From Paramecium pentaurelia (lineage: Eukaryota > Ciliophora > Oligohymenophorea > Peniculida > Parameciidae): 64,000 nucleotides of DNA. Shown in pieces: positions 13,097-24,256 of this stretch. Both the position numbers and the translations under genes were made by a program. A model generated the notes under the pieces. The model saw nothing but the letters and a program-made list of their open reading frames with translations. It made no database searches and had not been told where the DNA came from. The stretch spans positions 62,001 to 126,000 of the forward strand of contig CAJJDO010000065.1 of NCBI GenBank assembly GCA_905183005.1, in the 5' to 3' direction. Positions within the stretch are counted from its first letter, which is position 1. Each line of letters opens with the position of its first letter.

Positions 13097-13722
13097 ATGG
13101 CTTCATCAGTTCTTCGTTCTCAAATTCCTTTAGGAGGAATATGTGATGTAGAGTCAGCAAAACATGTTGCAAGACGTCTCTTTGAATCTTATGATCGAGA
13201 CAGAAATGGAATCTTAGATCAAGGAGAAGTAGCACCAATGATGGTAGATGCATATAAAGGAATGTCTAAAGGATTCAATCCAAGCAAATCAGATATTGAT
13301 ACCTATTTGAGAATCCTTGATAGAAATGGAGATGGCAAAATTACAATCTAAGATATTGAAGCTTTGGCTATCAAATACTTAGTTGGAATAACTGGTGAGT
13401 CACCTAAAAGACCCAAAAGATAGTATTCTAAATTTGTTGAAGATCGTCTAGATGTTGCTAGAAGACTCTTTCGTAAATTTGATTAAGATAATTCTGGATT
13501 TATCACTGAAAATGAAGTATGTTCATTCTAAATATCGTATAGGTTCCTTAATTATTGATTGAGACATATAAATCTATGGGTATTCAATATAATCCCACTT
13601 AAGAAGATGTCAAATCATGGATGAGAATGACTGACCTTAATGATGATGGTTAAGTTTCACTTGAAGAATATGAAGACTTAGTTATTAGATCACTACAACA
13701 TGCAGGAATCCAACTTGAATGA
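13097..13722 (+). CDS. four-EF-hand calcium-binding protein
   Basis: 199 aa, one 26-nt intron (13517-13542). Four EF loops are visible in two pairs: DRDRNGILDQGE, DRNGDGKITIQD, DQDNSGFITENE and DLNDDGQVSLEE. Loops 1, 3 and 4 end in Glu; loop 2 ends in Asp, which usually lowers calcium affinity or favours magnesium. A basic linker with a KRPKR stretch separates the pairs. The spacing resembles calmodulin/calcineurin-B-like sensors but the linker is longer than in calmodulin. No myristoylation signal. Likely a calcium sensor or buffer; the partner cannot be inferred. Confidence 0.85.
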
Positions 13723-14197
13723 TATTATTATATAAAAATAAATATATTTCTGAATTCAAAAATTCTATATAAGCCATTGTCAGATCTCTTGATGAATGAT
13801 AAAAATAATTCAATTGCTCTAATTATCTTTTCAATCTCTGTTTTAGGGTTCTTAATCCAAATATGTAAACATATTTTCTTTTGCTAAAATCTTATTCCTA
13901 ATTTTATTCAAACATAATTTCATATATAGAATTTTTTTAAATGGCCATTCAGAAACTCATCCTAAACTTCTTAAGCTTTCGCTCTATATTTTTGTATTTA
14001 AATGAAGAGTTCTGCCAAAAATTTATGTAAATTTGCATTAAACAAATTTATGAAACCTTTGTTTATAATTTTTATACTTGTTATTTAATATTCTTTATTT
14101 TACTCTTAAAAAATTTAAGATATGATTTGAATTGATATACTTATAGATTTTCAGATAGTTTTATGCAGCCTATCATTTTAATTACTTTTATTAACTT
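13723..14197. other. 475-bp gap with coding-like minus-strand pieces
   Basis: On the minus strand there are two short open segments that look protein-like (around 14095-13950 and 13970-13760), but they lie in different frames and I find no acceptable intron joining them. They may belong to an unrecognised small gene or be remnants. The lower end would overlap the EF-hand gene's 3' end antisense. Confidence 0.3.
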
Positions 14198-14688
14198 TCA
14201 TATTAAATATAATTAAATCAAACTGGAACCAACTCCTAACAATCCTGCTATAGCTACTGGTATTTCAAACAACATGATATATGAAGATGAGAATCCAATT
14301 AGACCATCTAAAAACTTCCCTATTAAAAAAATTCCTATCAAAGAACTGCTTTTTTAATTAATTGGTTTAAGAATGATCACTATTGTCCATAAGGTTTTAC
14401 ATAATTTATCCATTGGTATAATTGTATATCCACTAACATATTAAATAAAACAAATTTAATCAACAAGTAAATAAACAGATTAAATATATCCAAATATTGA
14501 AGTTCTTGATATTCTCAAAACTTTTAGGTTATTAAAGGCTTTTCTTCCTTTTGAAATTCCTCCTTTAAAATAATAACTATTACATTTATACTTGACAACT
14601 ATTTGAATTAAGGAATTGTAGCAGAAATGAATAGGAAAAAATATTCAACTAATCTTAAGCTGAAATAAATTCTTTGTTGCTATCTCAT
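14198..14688 (-). CDS. PEX11-like peroxisomal membrane protein
   Basis: 153 aa with one 29-nt intron (14563-14591). Matches PEX11 in layout: LRLVEYF helix, LSRGISKGRKAFNNLKVLR amphipathic segment right after the splice, then hydrophobic helices and the characteristic C-terminal end IAGLLGVGSSLIQLY (PEX11 proteins end in a GLLGT-SSLIGLY-like helix). PEX11 remodels and tubulates the peroxisomal membrane before fission. It is short compared with the usual 220-250 aa, so the N-terminus may be missing an exon; the ATG chosen is the first in frame. Its ATG is 53 bp from the stop of the PARG gene on the same strand. Confidence 0.65.
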
Positions 14689-14741
14689 ATTTTATTTGGT
14701 TTATTAATTATATTTTTAAATCACACAATAATTCTCAACCT

Positions 14742-16144
14742 TCAATTTTTATGCCAATTCCATAAAACACCAGCAAAACTTATTATAACACAACCTAATA
14801 AAGCTTTACTAAATGGATATCTCTTTGAATTATATTATTTTTATAATTCATTCAATATTTTCATTTTCAATTCTTCATTATTATTAAATTTATTATTTTA
14901 AATTGTCTTTAATGTTACCTATATATTATTCAATGTTATTAATTCTTTCCTTTTAATTAATTCTTAACCAAAATTAAAAAGTTCAATATCACTACTAACA
15001 TTAAATATAATTTAATTTTTTTTATCTTTTGTTACATTACATGCCTAACCAAAACACATTAACTATATTAAAGTTTTTAAATATGGATTTCCCTTAAATA
15101 TTCCACAACCCCACTTACCAGTCGAAATTGAGAAATGTGGTTATCTCAATAAAGCAATTTCAAATCCAGAATAACATTTAATTAATTCTCTATTAATATT
15201 TTTTTAACTAAATTAATCTTTATCATCAAAGAATTCCTCAGCATCAATAGCCTATAAAATATTTTTTATATCTTCTTTACTAATAAATGATACTTCTCTT
15301 CCCATTTGAATTATTCCAAATTTTTATGTTGGAATGTACTTTCATATCCCATATAGTTATTATATTTGATAAGATTTTGAATTAAAACAGCTTCATTTGG
15401 TTTCATTGGTTCTACAAATAACACACATATTATAGCCTCAGTATATAATAACATTAATATCTATTTGTTTAATATATATTTATAATACATCTTCCTGAGT
15501 ACAACTCTTATAATTTAATGCCTAACCTCCTATATTTTAATTGGCAAAATCAACTACTGTCGATTAAATTTGATCTTCATTTTTTTATCTTGTAAATCTA
15601 AAATTTATAGGCTAGTTTGATTTAAGAATTGATTATTTTTTAAAGTATTATTCTTCATTTATGCTATTTTTTATAAATTGAATTTCTTCTTATTCAATCA
15701 ATTCTCTATTAGAAAAAAATAATTTAATATAATTAGTAATACACTTCAATTTTTATTATGTAACTATTTATTTCGATGATTTCAACTCTTCCATATTTAT
15801 CTAATAAAAATTACCACATTTAAATTATCTTTCTATTAAATTGAAGAACATCATTAAAATTAAAGTAAAAACTTCAACTCTTTTTAATGTAATTATGTTA
15901 TTATTTTTAAATTCAATATTCACCTTTTTAAGTAGTTCCTATAATCTTTTATGATTTTTCAATATCTATATTATATTTTGATTAAATTCTTGTTAATGAA
16001 CTTAACATTCATTAAAAATATTGCCAATGATTTTATCCTATAAAATTGAATTTACGATGTATTATTAATATTCTGAATTATCTTAGTATTTTAAATGACA
16101 TTTAAATGCTTCATTAGACCTAAAATGTAATAAAATAATTACAT
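14742..16144 (-). CDS. poly(ADP-ribose) glycohydrolase (PARG) with C-terminal membrane anchor
   Basis: 440 aa if three introns are removed (16120-16142, 15461-15488, 15252-15280). PARG degrades poly(ADP-ribose) chains. Seen: helical N-domain, then VVDFANQNIGGQAL...CTQED, EPMKPNEAVLIQ, NYMGYESTF, AIDAEEFF, NRELIKCYSGFE and STGKWGCGIFKGNPYLK, all in family order. The signature GGG...QEE is changed to GGQ...QED, so the second, catalytic Glu position is Asp. The third intron is essential: without it the frame shifts between GYESTF and AIDAEE. The C-terminus ends in a hydrophobic helix (ALLGCVIISFAGVLWNW) plus HKN, a tail-anchor pattern not normal for PARG. The start codon appears split by the first intron (AT|G); the frame upstream is otherwise open without any ATG. 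Confidence 0.75.
16120..16142 (-). other. 23-nt intron splitting the PARG start codon
   Basis: GTAATTATTTTATTACATTTTAG pattern on the minus strand. Splicing joins AT (16144-16143) to G (16119) and creates the ATG in frame with the gene. The unspliced frame is open upstream but has no ATG, and total coding length is a multiple of three only with this intron removed. Confidence 0.45.
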
Positions 16145-17106
16145 TATTATTATAAAATAAAGAAAATAATTTAGTTTATATTCTAATTAAAATTGATTTT
16201 ATTATGAATCCTTAAATAATCAATTTATAAAGGTATGTGTATTTAAAAAATTAATATTTGAAATCATAGATCTATCATTGTTTTTCTCAAACTATATATA
16301 GAAAGGAGATCAATTAATCAAAAAAATAATCTTTGAAAAGTTTATAAAATTTATTAAAGAAAAAAAGATATTTATAATATATTAATATTGTATGTAATAA
16401 ATACATCTAATTGTTATACAATTTGATTTATAGTCAGAAAATAATTTTGTTTTATAAACTATTATCATTTATTTAAATATGTATTGAAAATTTATATAGA
16501 AATTTAAAGTAATTTCATATTTAACTCAATAATCAAATGGATATCAATTTCAATAGAACTTGATGAGAAAATATAGTTAAAATATACAAATACTAAATTT
16601 AGATACTGAATTAAGAAAATTAAAATTTATATACATTAATAAATTAGCAACAATTAGCATATGAATTAAATGCATACTTGATATTAAGATTGAAGAAATT
16701 TAATTTTAACTAAAATATGATTTAGTTATGTATTTTATCAATAATAATTAACGGCATATAGAATTTGCAGCATGATTATTCTGTTCTATATTTATAAATT
16801 CAAAAATATAAATATAATTGGATATTATATTCATTTGCAATTGATTAATATGATGGTAAAGAAAATTAGAAAAATGAATATATGATTTCAATATATCATA
16901 AATGTTAATTTCATATTTAATAAAGGTAAAGAATTGATATAGATATTTAAAATTCAGATTGGAAATTTAGATATTTAAAAAGGAAAAGAAAATATATTAA
17001 ATAATTATGAAAAATTCATAATAGAGAATTATTAGAATCTTAGATTTTTGATAATACTTATTAGTATGCAATGATTATTGAGTATCAATAAATTTGGTTA
17101 ATATTT
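16145..17106. other. 962-bp A+T-rich intergenic region
   Basis: Region between two divergent genes. Base composition is extreme, with many short A and T runs. I see no frame with gene-like composition. It is the longest clearly empty stretch in the window. Confidence 0.45.
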
Positions 17107-19893
17107 ATGAATATTTCTAATTTTATTCAAGAATGCGTCAATTCAGTGATGGATTCTCATCCAATTTAGTATCAACCTTCAATGGAGATAAGTGAAGGTG
17201 AAATTTTAGTGAAAGGAAAAACATTTGGTAGATGGGAATCTAAAAAATTTATTATTGATGAGAAAAAGAGAGTTTTTGCTCTAAGGAGTTCTAAAGGAAA
17301 AACAAGGTTGAAACCCTATTTTCTAAAAGAGTATTAGGTTTATTATAGTTAATATAAATTTTAGGTAGAGAATAAAGAGAGGAAAAAAGATAAAATATCA
17401 TTTGATCTAACTTCGAAAACTGGAGGAAAGTGTTTAACTCTTGGAACAGAGAGTGAATAGAAAGCAAATGAAATTATTAGTGTTCTTTAAGAATTATGTA
17501 ATAGAATAGATGTAATACCGAATAAAGATGAGAATATTTAAAAGAATATCTAAGATCAGATCAACAATAATCAACATTGTACCATTTTAATAAATATTAG
17601 TCAGAAATGATGATAAATTCAATAGATTACGAAATTCCAAGCTTTTTTGATATTAGTGAGATAAGGGATAGGTAATATTTGTATTAAAGTAGTATTGCTA
17701 ATATTAGAAAGGGATCACATAATTTGGAGAATTTTAAATTAGTAATTGAAAATAAATTATTAATATATAGAAATTAATACAATCATCATTAATTTAAAGT
17801 TTTTGTGGAATTTGACGGCAATTGTAATATTCATATAATTATTGAAATTACATAGGTCAAGAGACAATCATTCAGAATTTAACAGATTACAATAAAATAA
17901 ATTAGTGGAATGCATATATTTGTAAATAAGATAGTAAAATGATTAAAGAATTATATGAAGATAAATCATTTTTGATATGTGAAATAAGAGAATTATCAAA
18001 TTTATTTATATTTAAAAGAGAATTTCAATATTTGTAACATCATTTTAAAATTGATAATCTTGATTTTATTGTATAAAAATAAATTGATCAAAAATCATAC
18101 ACTAAAAATTATTAAGGAAGTCTTAAATATGGTGTATGGGGAATTTAAGCAAAGTATTAAATGTATTTCTATATTTAGTGAGAAATAAACTAAAGTGTAT
18201 TATTTTTCTGAACAATCAATGTAAGGTTTAACTTATTCAAATGAAGATGCTTATCTTATATAATTATTCTTAGGACAAATAATTAATTTGTAAGAATTAA
18301 GTATTATTATTCAAAATGAGAATCTCTAAAATAAGTCTAATGAAATCTATAAATAAGATAAATAATATTAATAAAATGAATTAAAAAATACAGAAATAAA
18401 TAATAAAGAAGATAATGATTAATTTTATGATTGTGAAGAATTAGATGCCATGAATGATAAATTATTTATGGTTGAAAGTAATTCTAATAAAGATGATGTT
18501 ATTATTGATGAATATGAATAAAATGTAAGAAAATAAACAATTTTACCATCATAAGTAGATTCATTAGATAATATTCAAGATTGGGTTGATAAAAAGATGA
18601 AGTTAGTTTTATCTGGGAATTATAATTATTTTTCTATTAAAATAATACATTAATTATAACCTAAAGAATTTGATCCTTTATAACGTTAGCTATTAACCTA
18701 ATAAGAAGGTGGTCATTATATTTTCAAGAAGGATTTTATAAGAGAAGAAAAGAATGGAGGATTAAAAGTAATTAATGAAGAAAAATTGGCTGCTTAAAAA
18801 GCTGTCATTAAATTTTTATTAACTAGAATTGGTGCTTCTCTTATGATGGGTAAATCTATTACTAGTATATCAATGCCAGTTACTATTTTTGAAGCTAGAT
18901 CAAATACTGAAAGAGTATGTAATAGTATGGGATTTGCACCTATTTATTTAGAAGATGCTGCTTAATCTTAAGATATTTATTATAGAATTAAATAATGTGT
19001 TGCTTTTTAATTTGGATTTATTTTTATGTATTTATCTTGTGAAAAAGTATTGAATTAATATATTAAAGCCCTTTAATCCAATTTTAGGAGAGACATTTTA
19101 AGGTTTTTATGATAATTGTCCTATTTATTGTGAATAGATTAGTCATCATCCTCCTATTTGTGCCATTTAAATGTATGGTAGATAATATAGGTAGAATATA
19201 ATTAATAATAGCTATTAGAATAGATGCTTAATTGGAATTGATAGCTAATTTTAATTCAAATTCAGTAGTTGGAAGAAATGTTGGAACATTAAAAATTAGT
19301 TTTTAAAATCCTCATTAAATAGTATTGATAACTTTGGCACCTGGTAGTTTGAATGGAACAACTTATGGTGATAAAGTTATGAATTATCTAGAAAAGTAAT
19401 TTATAATAGATATCAAAAATAAAATAATTGGTGAAGTTACTTTTAATCCAGATAAGAAATATTGTTAATATTTTGATATAGAATATTTAAATCAATAAGA
19501 TTATTTATGTGGAGCTATTTGTGATGTTACTGATGTAGCAATTTAAAAATATCACAAAGATGGATATCGTAAATATAAAGGATTAGATTTAAAATAAGAT
19601 ATAAAGTAAATAAGACATAAAATAAAAGGAATATGGGTTAATGAGATAAAAGTATATTATATTATTATTATTAATAGATTGATAATTAAAAATTAATTTG
19701 TATTCATAATGATTTTCCTGTTAAAATGTAATTAGCATAATATCCTATTCCATCAGATGCTAATTTCAGAATGGATTTATTATGGTGGAAATTGAAAGAT
19801 TTTGATTAATCTTAATAATGGAAAGAAAAACTTGAAATTTAATAAAGATAAGATAGAAAATTGAGGGAACAAAAAGGGAAAAAGAAAAAGTGA
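17107..19893 (+). CDS. PH-START-oxysterol-binding protein
   Basis: 875 aa, six introns (17600-17625, 17824-17855, 18154-18178, 19047-19068, 19191-19218, 19652-19677). Residues about 18-135 form a PH domain (GKTFGRWESKKFIID; W of the last helix region follows). Residues about 190-350 look like START: IIQNLTDYNKINQWNAYI, FIFKREFQYL, and YGVWGIQANEKQTKVYYFSEQ. The C-terminal 450 residues are an oxysterol-binding (ORD) domain with KPFNPILGETF, EQISHHPP, GRNVGTLKIS and the end region DANFRMDLLWWKLKDFD...WKEKLEIQQR. ORD proteins move sterols or phosphoinositides at membrane contacts; START binds lipid in a separate fold. The first intron begins GTC rather than GTA; the other introns restore conserved motifs exactly. 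Confidence 0.8.
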
Positions 19894-20092
19894 AATATTA
19901 ATTTAAAATAATTTATTAAATGTAATTCTAAATTTATTGGCTTCATATTCTAATTGTTAATTCAGAATAATTATTAATTCACTTTAATTACTTCATATAA
20001 TTACTATAGATCTTGTATTAAGTGTACATTTTAATGAAATTCTTAAGGGATTATGAGTTAAAATAACAATTATATTTATTGTTTATTTTATA

Positions 20093-20913
20093 ATGGATCC
20101 AGAATCAAATGATTTTTTCAGATTAGCATCAAATAATTAGATTATGAGTAGTTATCCAACATTCCAATAAATTATACAAATTAAGTATGATATAATCATC
20201 CATAAAGTTCAATGCAACAAGCAATAATACATCCAGTTTAAATTTAATAAGCTAGTCCTATTTAATCTCCAGAAAATTCAATAATAATGTAAGCATCTCC
20301 AATTAATGCTCCTTTATTTGGTATTAATTCACCAATACATTCTCAACAGGATGACGAGGATTAATCACTTGTTAATTAGATTTTTGAGTCATAATAATTT
20401 TCATAACCAATATTAGACATTTCTTAACTAAGTCAAATTTAACTATAACCAAAAACAAAATTAGATTTAACAGATTAACCAAAATACAAAAAAAAAAAAG
20501 TTGGTTGTTCTTGTACAAAAAGAAAATGTTCTTCTAAATATTGTTTTTGTGCAAAAGATGGTTAATCATGTTCAAATTTATGTAAATGTGTAGATTGTAG
20601 TAATAATAAATCATTTATGAGTTAATAAATACAAAGATCTATTGCTTATGAATAAAAAGAATAAAAAGGATGTAAATGTAAGAAAAACTTTTGTTTGAAA
20701 GGTTATTGTGATTGTTTTGCAAAAGGTATGTAATGTAATTCTAATTGCAAATGTATTTAATGCAAAAATATGACAACAATTGAACCTATTAAAGACAAAG
20801 TACCAATAATCAAGAAAAAAATTAAAAAGTTTAGTAAATTTTATAAGAATAAAAAAGGGTTCATTCGAACCAATAAAAAAGGACTAATATTAACTTAAGT
20901 AGAAAATTAATGA
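20093..20913 (+). CDS. CXC/CRC-domain protein (tesmin/TSO1/LIN54-like)
   Basis: 265 aa, one 23-nt intron (20185-20207). The first 125 residues are Gln/Ser/Pro-rich. Then two cysteine-rich CXC repeats follow: KVGCSCTKRKCSSKYCFC...CKCVDC and KGCKCKKNFCLKGYCDCF...CKCIQC, separated by about 25 residues. This is the CRC double domain that binds CHR-like DNA elements in LIN54/tesmin proteins, which act in DREAM/Myb-MuvB cell-cycle transcription complexes. The usual short RNPxxFxPK linker is not obvious. The C-terminus is very basic (KKKIKKFSKFYKNKKG), fitting nuclear DNA binding. Intriguingly a retinoblastoma-family gene, a potential DREAM partner, lies 8 kb away. Confidence 0.85.
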
Positions 20914-21050
20914 TTAACATAATATTACAATTATGTGTAGTTTTTTTTTATTCTAAAAATTTCTTTATTTAGATTACTTTATACATATATATATAAATAT
21001 ATAATTAAGATTTTATATTTATTTCAATCATATTAAATGAATTATATGAA

Positions 21051-22799
21051 TCATTCCATATCAACTTAGATATCTAAGGTCTCACATAATTAAATAACTT
21101 TATCAACCTCATCCATTAATTATCCTTTGTTTTTACTATATAATTAAAGTAAACAAGAAGTTTGTTAATTATCAGATTGTCCAGCTTGAATATCTACAAT
21201 GTTGAATTTGCAACCACTAAGAGAATAAGTAAAATAATTACGATTAAACTACTGATAAGATTTTATTGATAGCACCTGTGTCGAATAAATGTCCTGTTAA
21301 TTTGATAGCCAAATAGGAAGGAACTTTCTTTAAAGCCTTTTTAGGTTAGAAACTTTCAGCTTCTTTTAATTAATCATTTATATTTCTTAAATGAGTAATA
21401 TATTAAAATTTATGAGTTAACTATCCATGTAATGTAATCATAGCATTTTGTAAAAACACAGGTAGACCACATTCTTCTAATGGTTTATTTGAATCTGAAT
21501 AAGCAAGATGAGGAACAATATCTCTAAGAGCAATACCAAAATCAATGCTAGCATCATATGGCAATTATGATGGTAGGAAATCGATTGACATGTACATGAT
21601 GTCCTTAGGTGATTTTGCATCAAATTCATCATGGATGGATTCAGAAACCGGTTCATAAAAATAAACAGGATTATCAGGTGTTGTATATTTCTTTAAGAAT
21701 TGAATTGATCCTTCCATATCACAAGTAACATCACATACTGCCTATAATCTACTTTTTCCTGATTAAACTAAATCCTAAATTTATTATATTTTATTATTAC
21801 TCTCATTTATGAATTTGTTACATATCTAGGGAATTTATGATCCCAATATATGTCATTAATAATAATTGTTAAATAAGGTAAATACTTAGTATGAAAAACA
21901 GGTGTATATTAATTTGGATGATTGTAGTAATCCTATGAAGTAAATTCTTTATCATAATCTTCTTAATGTCTAACTAAATCAGTTGTTTTGAATGGACAAA
22001 CATAAACTGTTCTTCTGTGTTTAGGATCATTTGGAGTATTCACTAATTCTTTCAATTCTGATGGTTTAACCAGTGTGATATGAAGATTTTATAAGGCTTC
22101 CATTGAACCTTTACCACACAATCCTGTTGAACCAAGAACACCAATAATAATTGGTAATCCAGCCTCTTTTGGTAATCCTCTATCTTTGATGGCTTATCCT
22201 GCCACATTCAATGCTTAATAAGCATCTTTTTTATTAAAATATTAATAAGTTGGGCCTATTTAAAGGAATGGAGTGGCAATGTCTCTTTTGAGTAAATACT
22301 TTCCATATTCATTCATGAATGTAATTACTCCTGCTATACCTGCATATGGAAATGCAGTAGTATTAACACCCTATTAATAATATATTTTTTATTGATTACC
22401 TTTTCATCATATATTCTTTCATAATCTAAATGTCTAATATTTTTCTTTAACATCATATCCAATGCAGGCATATTGTGTGGCTAGGCTTTTATAGTATGTG
22501 ACCAATGTAGGTAAGTCATTCCTTCAATGTATTTATCAAGTGGGATTTCTTTAATACAAACAATGGCTTTGCATTAAGATAAATCTTCTTAAACTAAGCA
22601 TCCAACTTCTAAATATTGTTCATCTGTAAAAATTCTTTTTGTTGATGGCTGTACGATGATTTAAATTTAAGGATGCTGAGATAATTAATTTAAGTTTTAC
22701 TTTTTCCATAATATATTTGCAATCATGGGGAGGAATTGGAGTTCTTCTTTCCCAATAAGACTTATCTTCAGCTCTAATACCAATATACAACTTGTCCAT
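21051..22799 (-). CDS. lysine-ketoglutarate reductase, monofunctional
   Basis: 547 aa, introns 22676-22700, 22371-22399, 21775-21800 and 21217-21241. Matches the N-terminal LKR half of AASS-type enzymes, which condenses lysine and 2-oxoglutarate to saccharopine using NADPH. Seen: IGIRAEDKSYWERRTPIPP at the very start, VQPSTKRIF, LHWSHTIKAQPHNMP, RHLDYERIYDE, GAN-like AGIAGVITFMNEYG, the nucleotide-fold turn VLGSTGLCGKGSMEAL, and AVCDVTCDMEGSIQF. The C-terminus contains the linker domain (KLTGHLFDTGAINK...DIQAGQSD) and stops where the saccharopine dehydrogenase half would begin. So lysine catabolism must use a separate SDH gene. Start ATG 22797-22799 places the conserved IGIR motif at residue 6, as expected. 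Confidence 0.85.
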
Positions 22800-23441
22800 T
22801 TCTTTTTCAAAATATTTTAAATAATAAAGATATGAAAATGCGTCATTCCGCTTTATACTCTCTATTAATTTAATAACTAATAAAATATGTATTTTAATAA
22901 GAATAATATTTATAATGACGTTGTTTAATAACAAATCAAATATATTTCATTAATGAAACTAAGTCTTTCTATTTTTTGTTTGAATAGACCTTTTAAAAAA
23001 ATATGCTTGACATTATCAAAATATATATAAAATTATATAGTATTGAAAGAAACACAATTTAGAAAACTAAAAAAATAAACAATCCTTATAAGATTCTGAT
23101 AGAAATATAAGAATTAAACAATTATATTTGAAATGGGATTAAAAATGATGAATTCACTTTTAATGAATTTTAGAAAATTTTGATCCATTTCTTTTCTTTC
23201 TTGTAAATTTCAATTGTTATTATTGTATTACTTATTCCTTTTAATGTAATAGATGATTTTTATTTGACATTGGATATTGGTTTTTTCATACAACAATGAT
23301 TTATTTCATTTTATTAAAAAATAACCGAAATATTAATTCTTCATATTTATTACGTTGGAATTAAATGGTTCGCACTTTTCACAATTTGATAAGTTAGATG
23401 GAATTATATTCAATATTTATTAATTATATTATCTAATTGTC
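22800..23441. other. 642-bp gap, possible short spliced ORF
   Basis: A short frame starting ATG 23003 could continue through a 23-nt GTA...TAG intron (about 23039-23061), giving roughly 40 residues, and a TGA-free hydrophobic frame lies at 23130-23300. Neither is convincing. No known family seen. Confidence 0.25.
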
Positions 23442-23995
23442 ATGTACAGATATGTCTCAAGTGAGCTTGGCTTCAGAACACCTGCTTTAATCAATTCCAT
23501 TAAAATTTTCGTAAGAGATTTTTCAGATATTCCTTCAATTTCTGTTTCGAGATTAAATACAGAAGAAATTAATTAAGCTTTGGAAATTCATTCATTATAA
23601 TGGCAATAAAGCACAGATTCTACAAAACTTATAAAAGAATTTAAATTCTCTAATTTCAAATAAACCTTTGTTTTTATGGGATCAGTCTCTTAAGTTGCTG
23701 ATTAAATGCAACGTAATTCTTTATTCTATAATTAGATTTCCCAAAATGGGTTTAAAAAGGAAATAAAGTGACTGTCGAAATGACAACCTAGGATTGTAGA
23801 GGAATATCAGTCAAGGATATTTTATTAGCTTATACTATGGAAAGTATTGCAAATCATGTTGAAAATCAAACAGTTGAAAATGTTTGTGATACTATTAAGG
23901 TATCTACAAATCAATTGTTGAACAATTGGAATTCAAATTTTACTAAAACCGAAGATGTTTTCTAAGGTTTCCAAAAGAATATAGTTTAACTTTGA
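23442..23995 (+). CDS. pterin-4a-carbinolamine dehydratase-like protein, copy 1
   Basis: 176 aa, one 23-nt intron (23713-23735). Fits PCD/DCoH: LQWQQ region, FKFSNFKQTFVFMGSVSQVADQMQ helix, HFPKW after splicing, then VTVEMTTQDCRGISVKDILLAYTME. PCD recycles the pterin cofactor of aromatic amino-acid hydroxylases and can act as an HNF1 dimerisation cofactor in animals. Of the three catalytic histidines of the family (HHPEW pair and the His of TTHD/STHE) only one is kept: the first is Gln and the third is Gln. There is a C-terminal extension of about 45 residues. The intron sits inside the HxPxW motif at the same place as in the next gene, showing that the two are tandem duplicates. Confidence 0.75.
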
Positions 23996-24256
23996 TAACA
24001 TATATATATATATTATATTACATAATACTTACTTTAATTCAATGATTTCTCATGAGTATACTTTTCTATCATGTTTTATTCAGATTTTAACAGTTAAATT
24101 AAAATGTTATTAAATCACATCATAATACATAAGATTTTAATAACACGCATTTTCTTGATTTATATACCTCTAGAAATTGATGAAATTCTAATAATTAAAT
24201 TAAAAAATATTACAATGTATAGATATATTTCATCATTTACTTAAAATCATTTAATC

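Noticed and set aside
15252..15345. Apparent frameshift in the PARG gene between the GYESTF and AIDAEE motifs
   Set aside because: A normal 29-nt intron at 15252-15280 restores the frame and the family motif, so no frameshift or pseudogene is needed.
17587..17620. Alternative 22-nt intron starting GTACC in the OSBP-like gene
   Set aside because: It leads to TGA within 16 codons; the GTC-starting 26-nt intron keeps the frame open and gives an exact codon total.
22620..22934. Standard-code ORF starting upstream of the lysine-ketoglutarate reductase
   Set aside because: It includes non-coding upstream sequence and reads through the first intron; the real start is at 22799.
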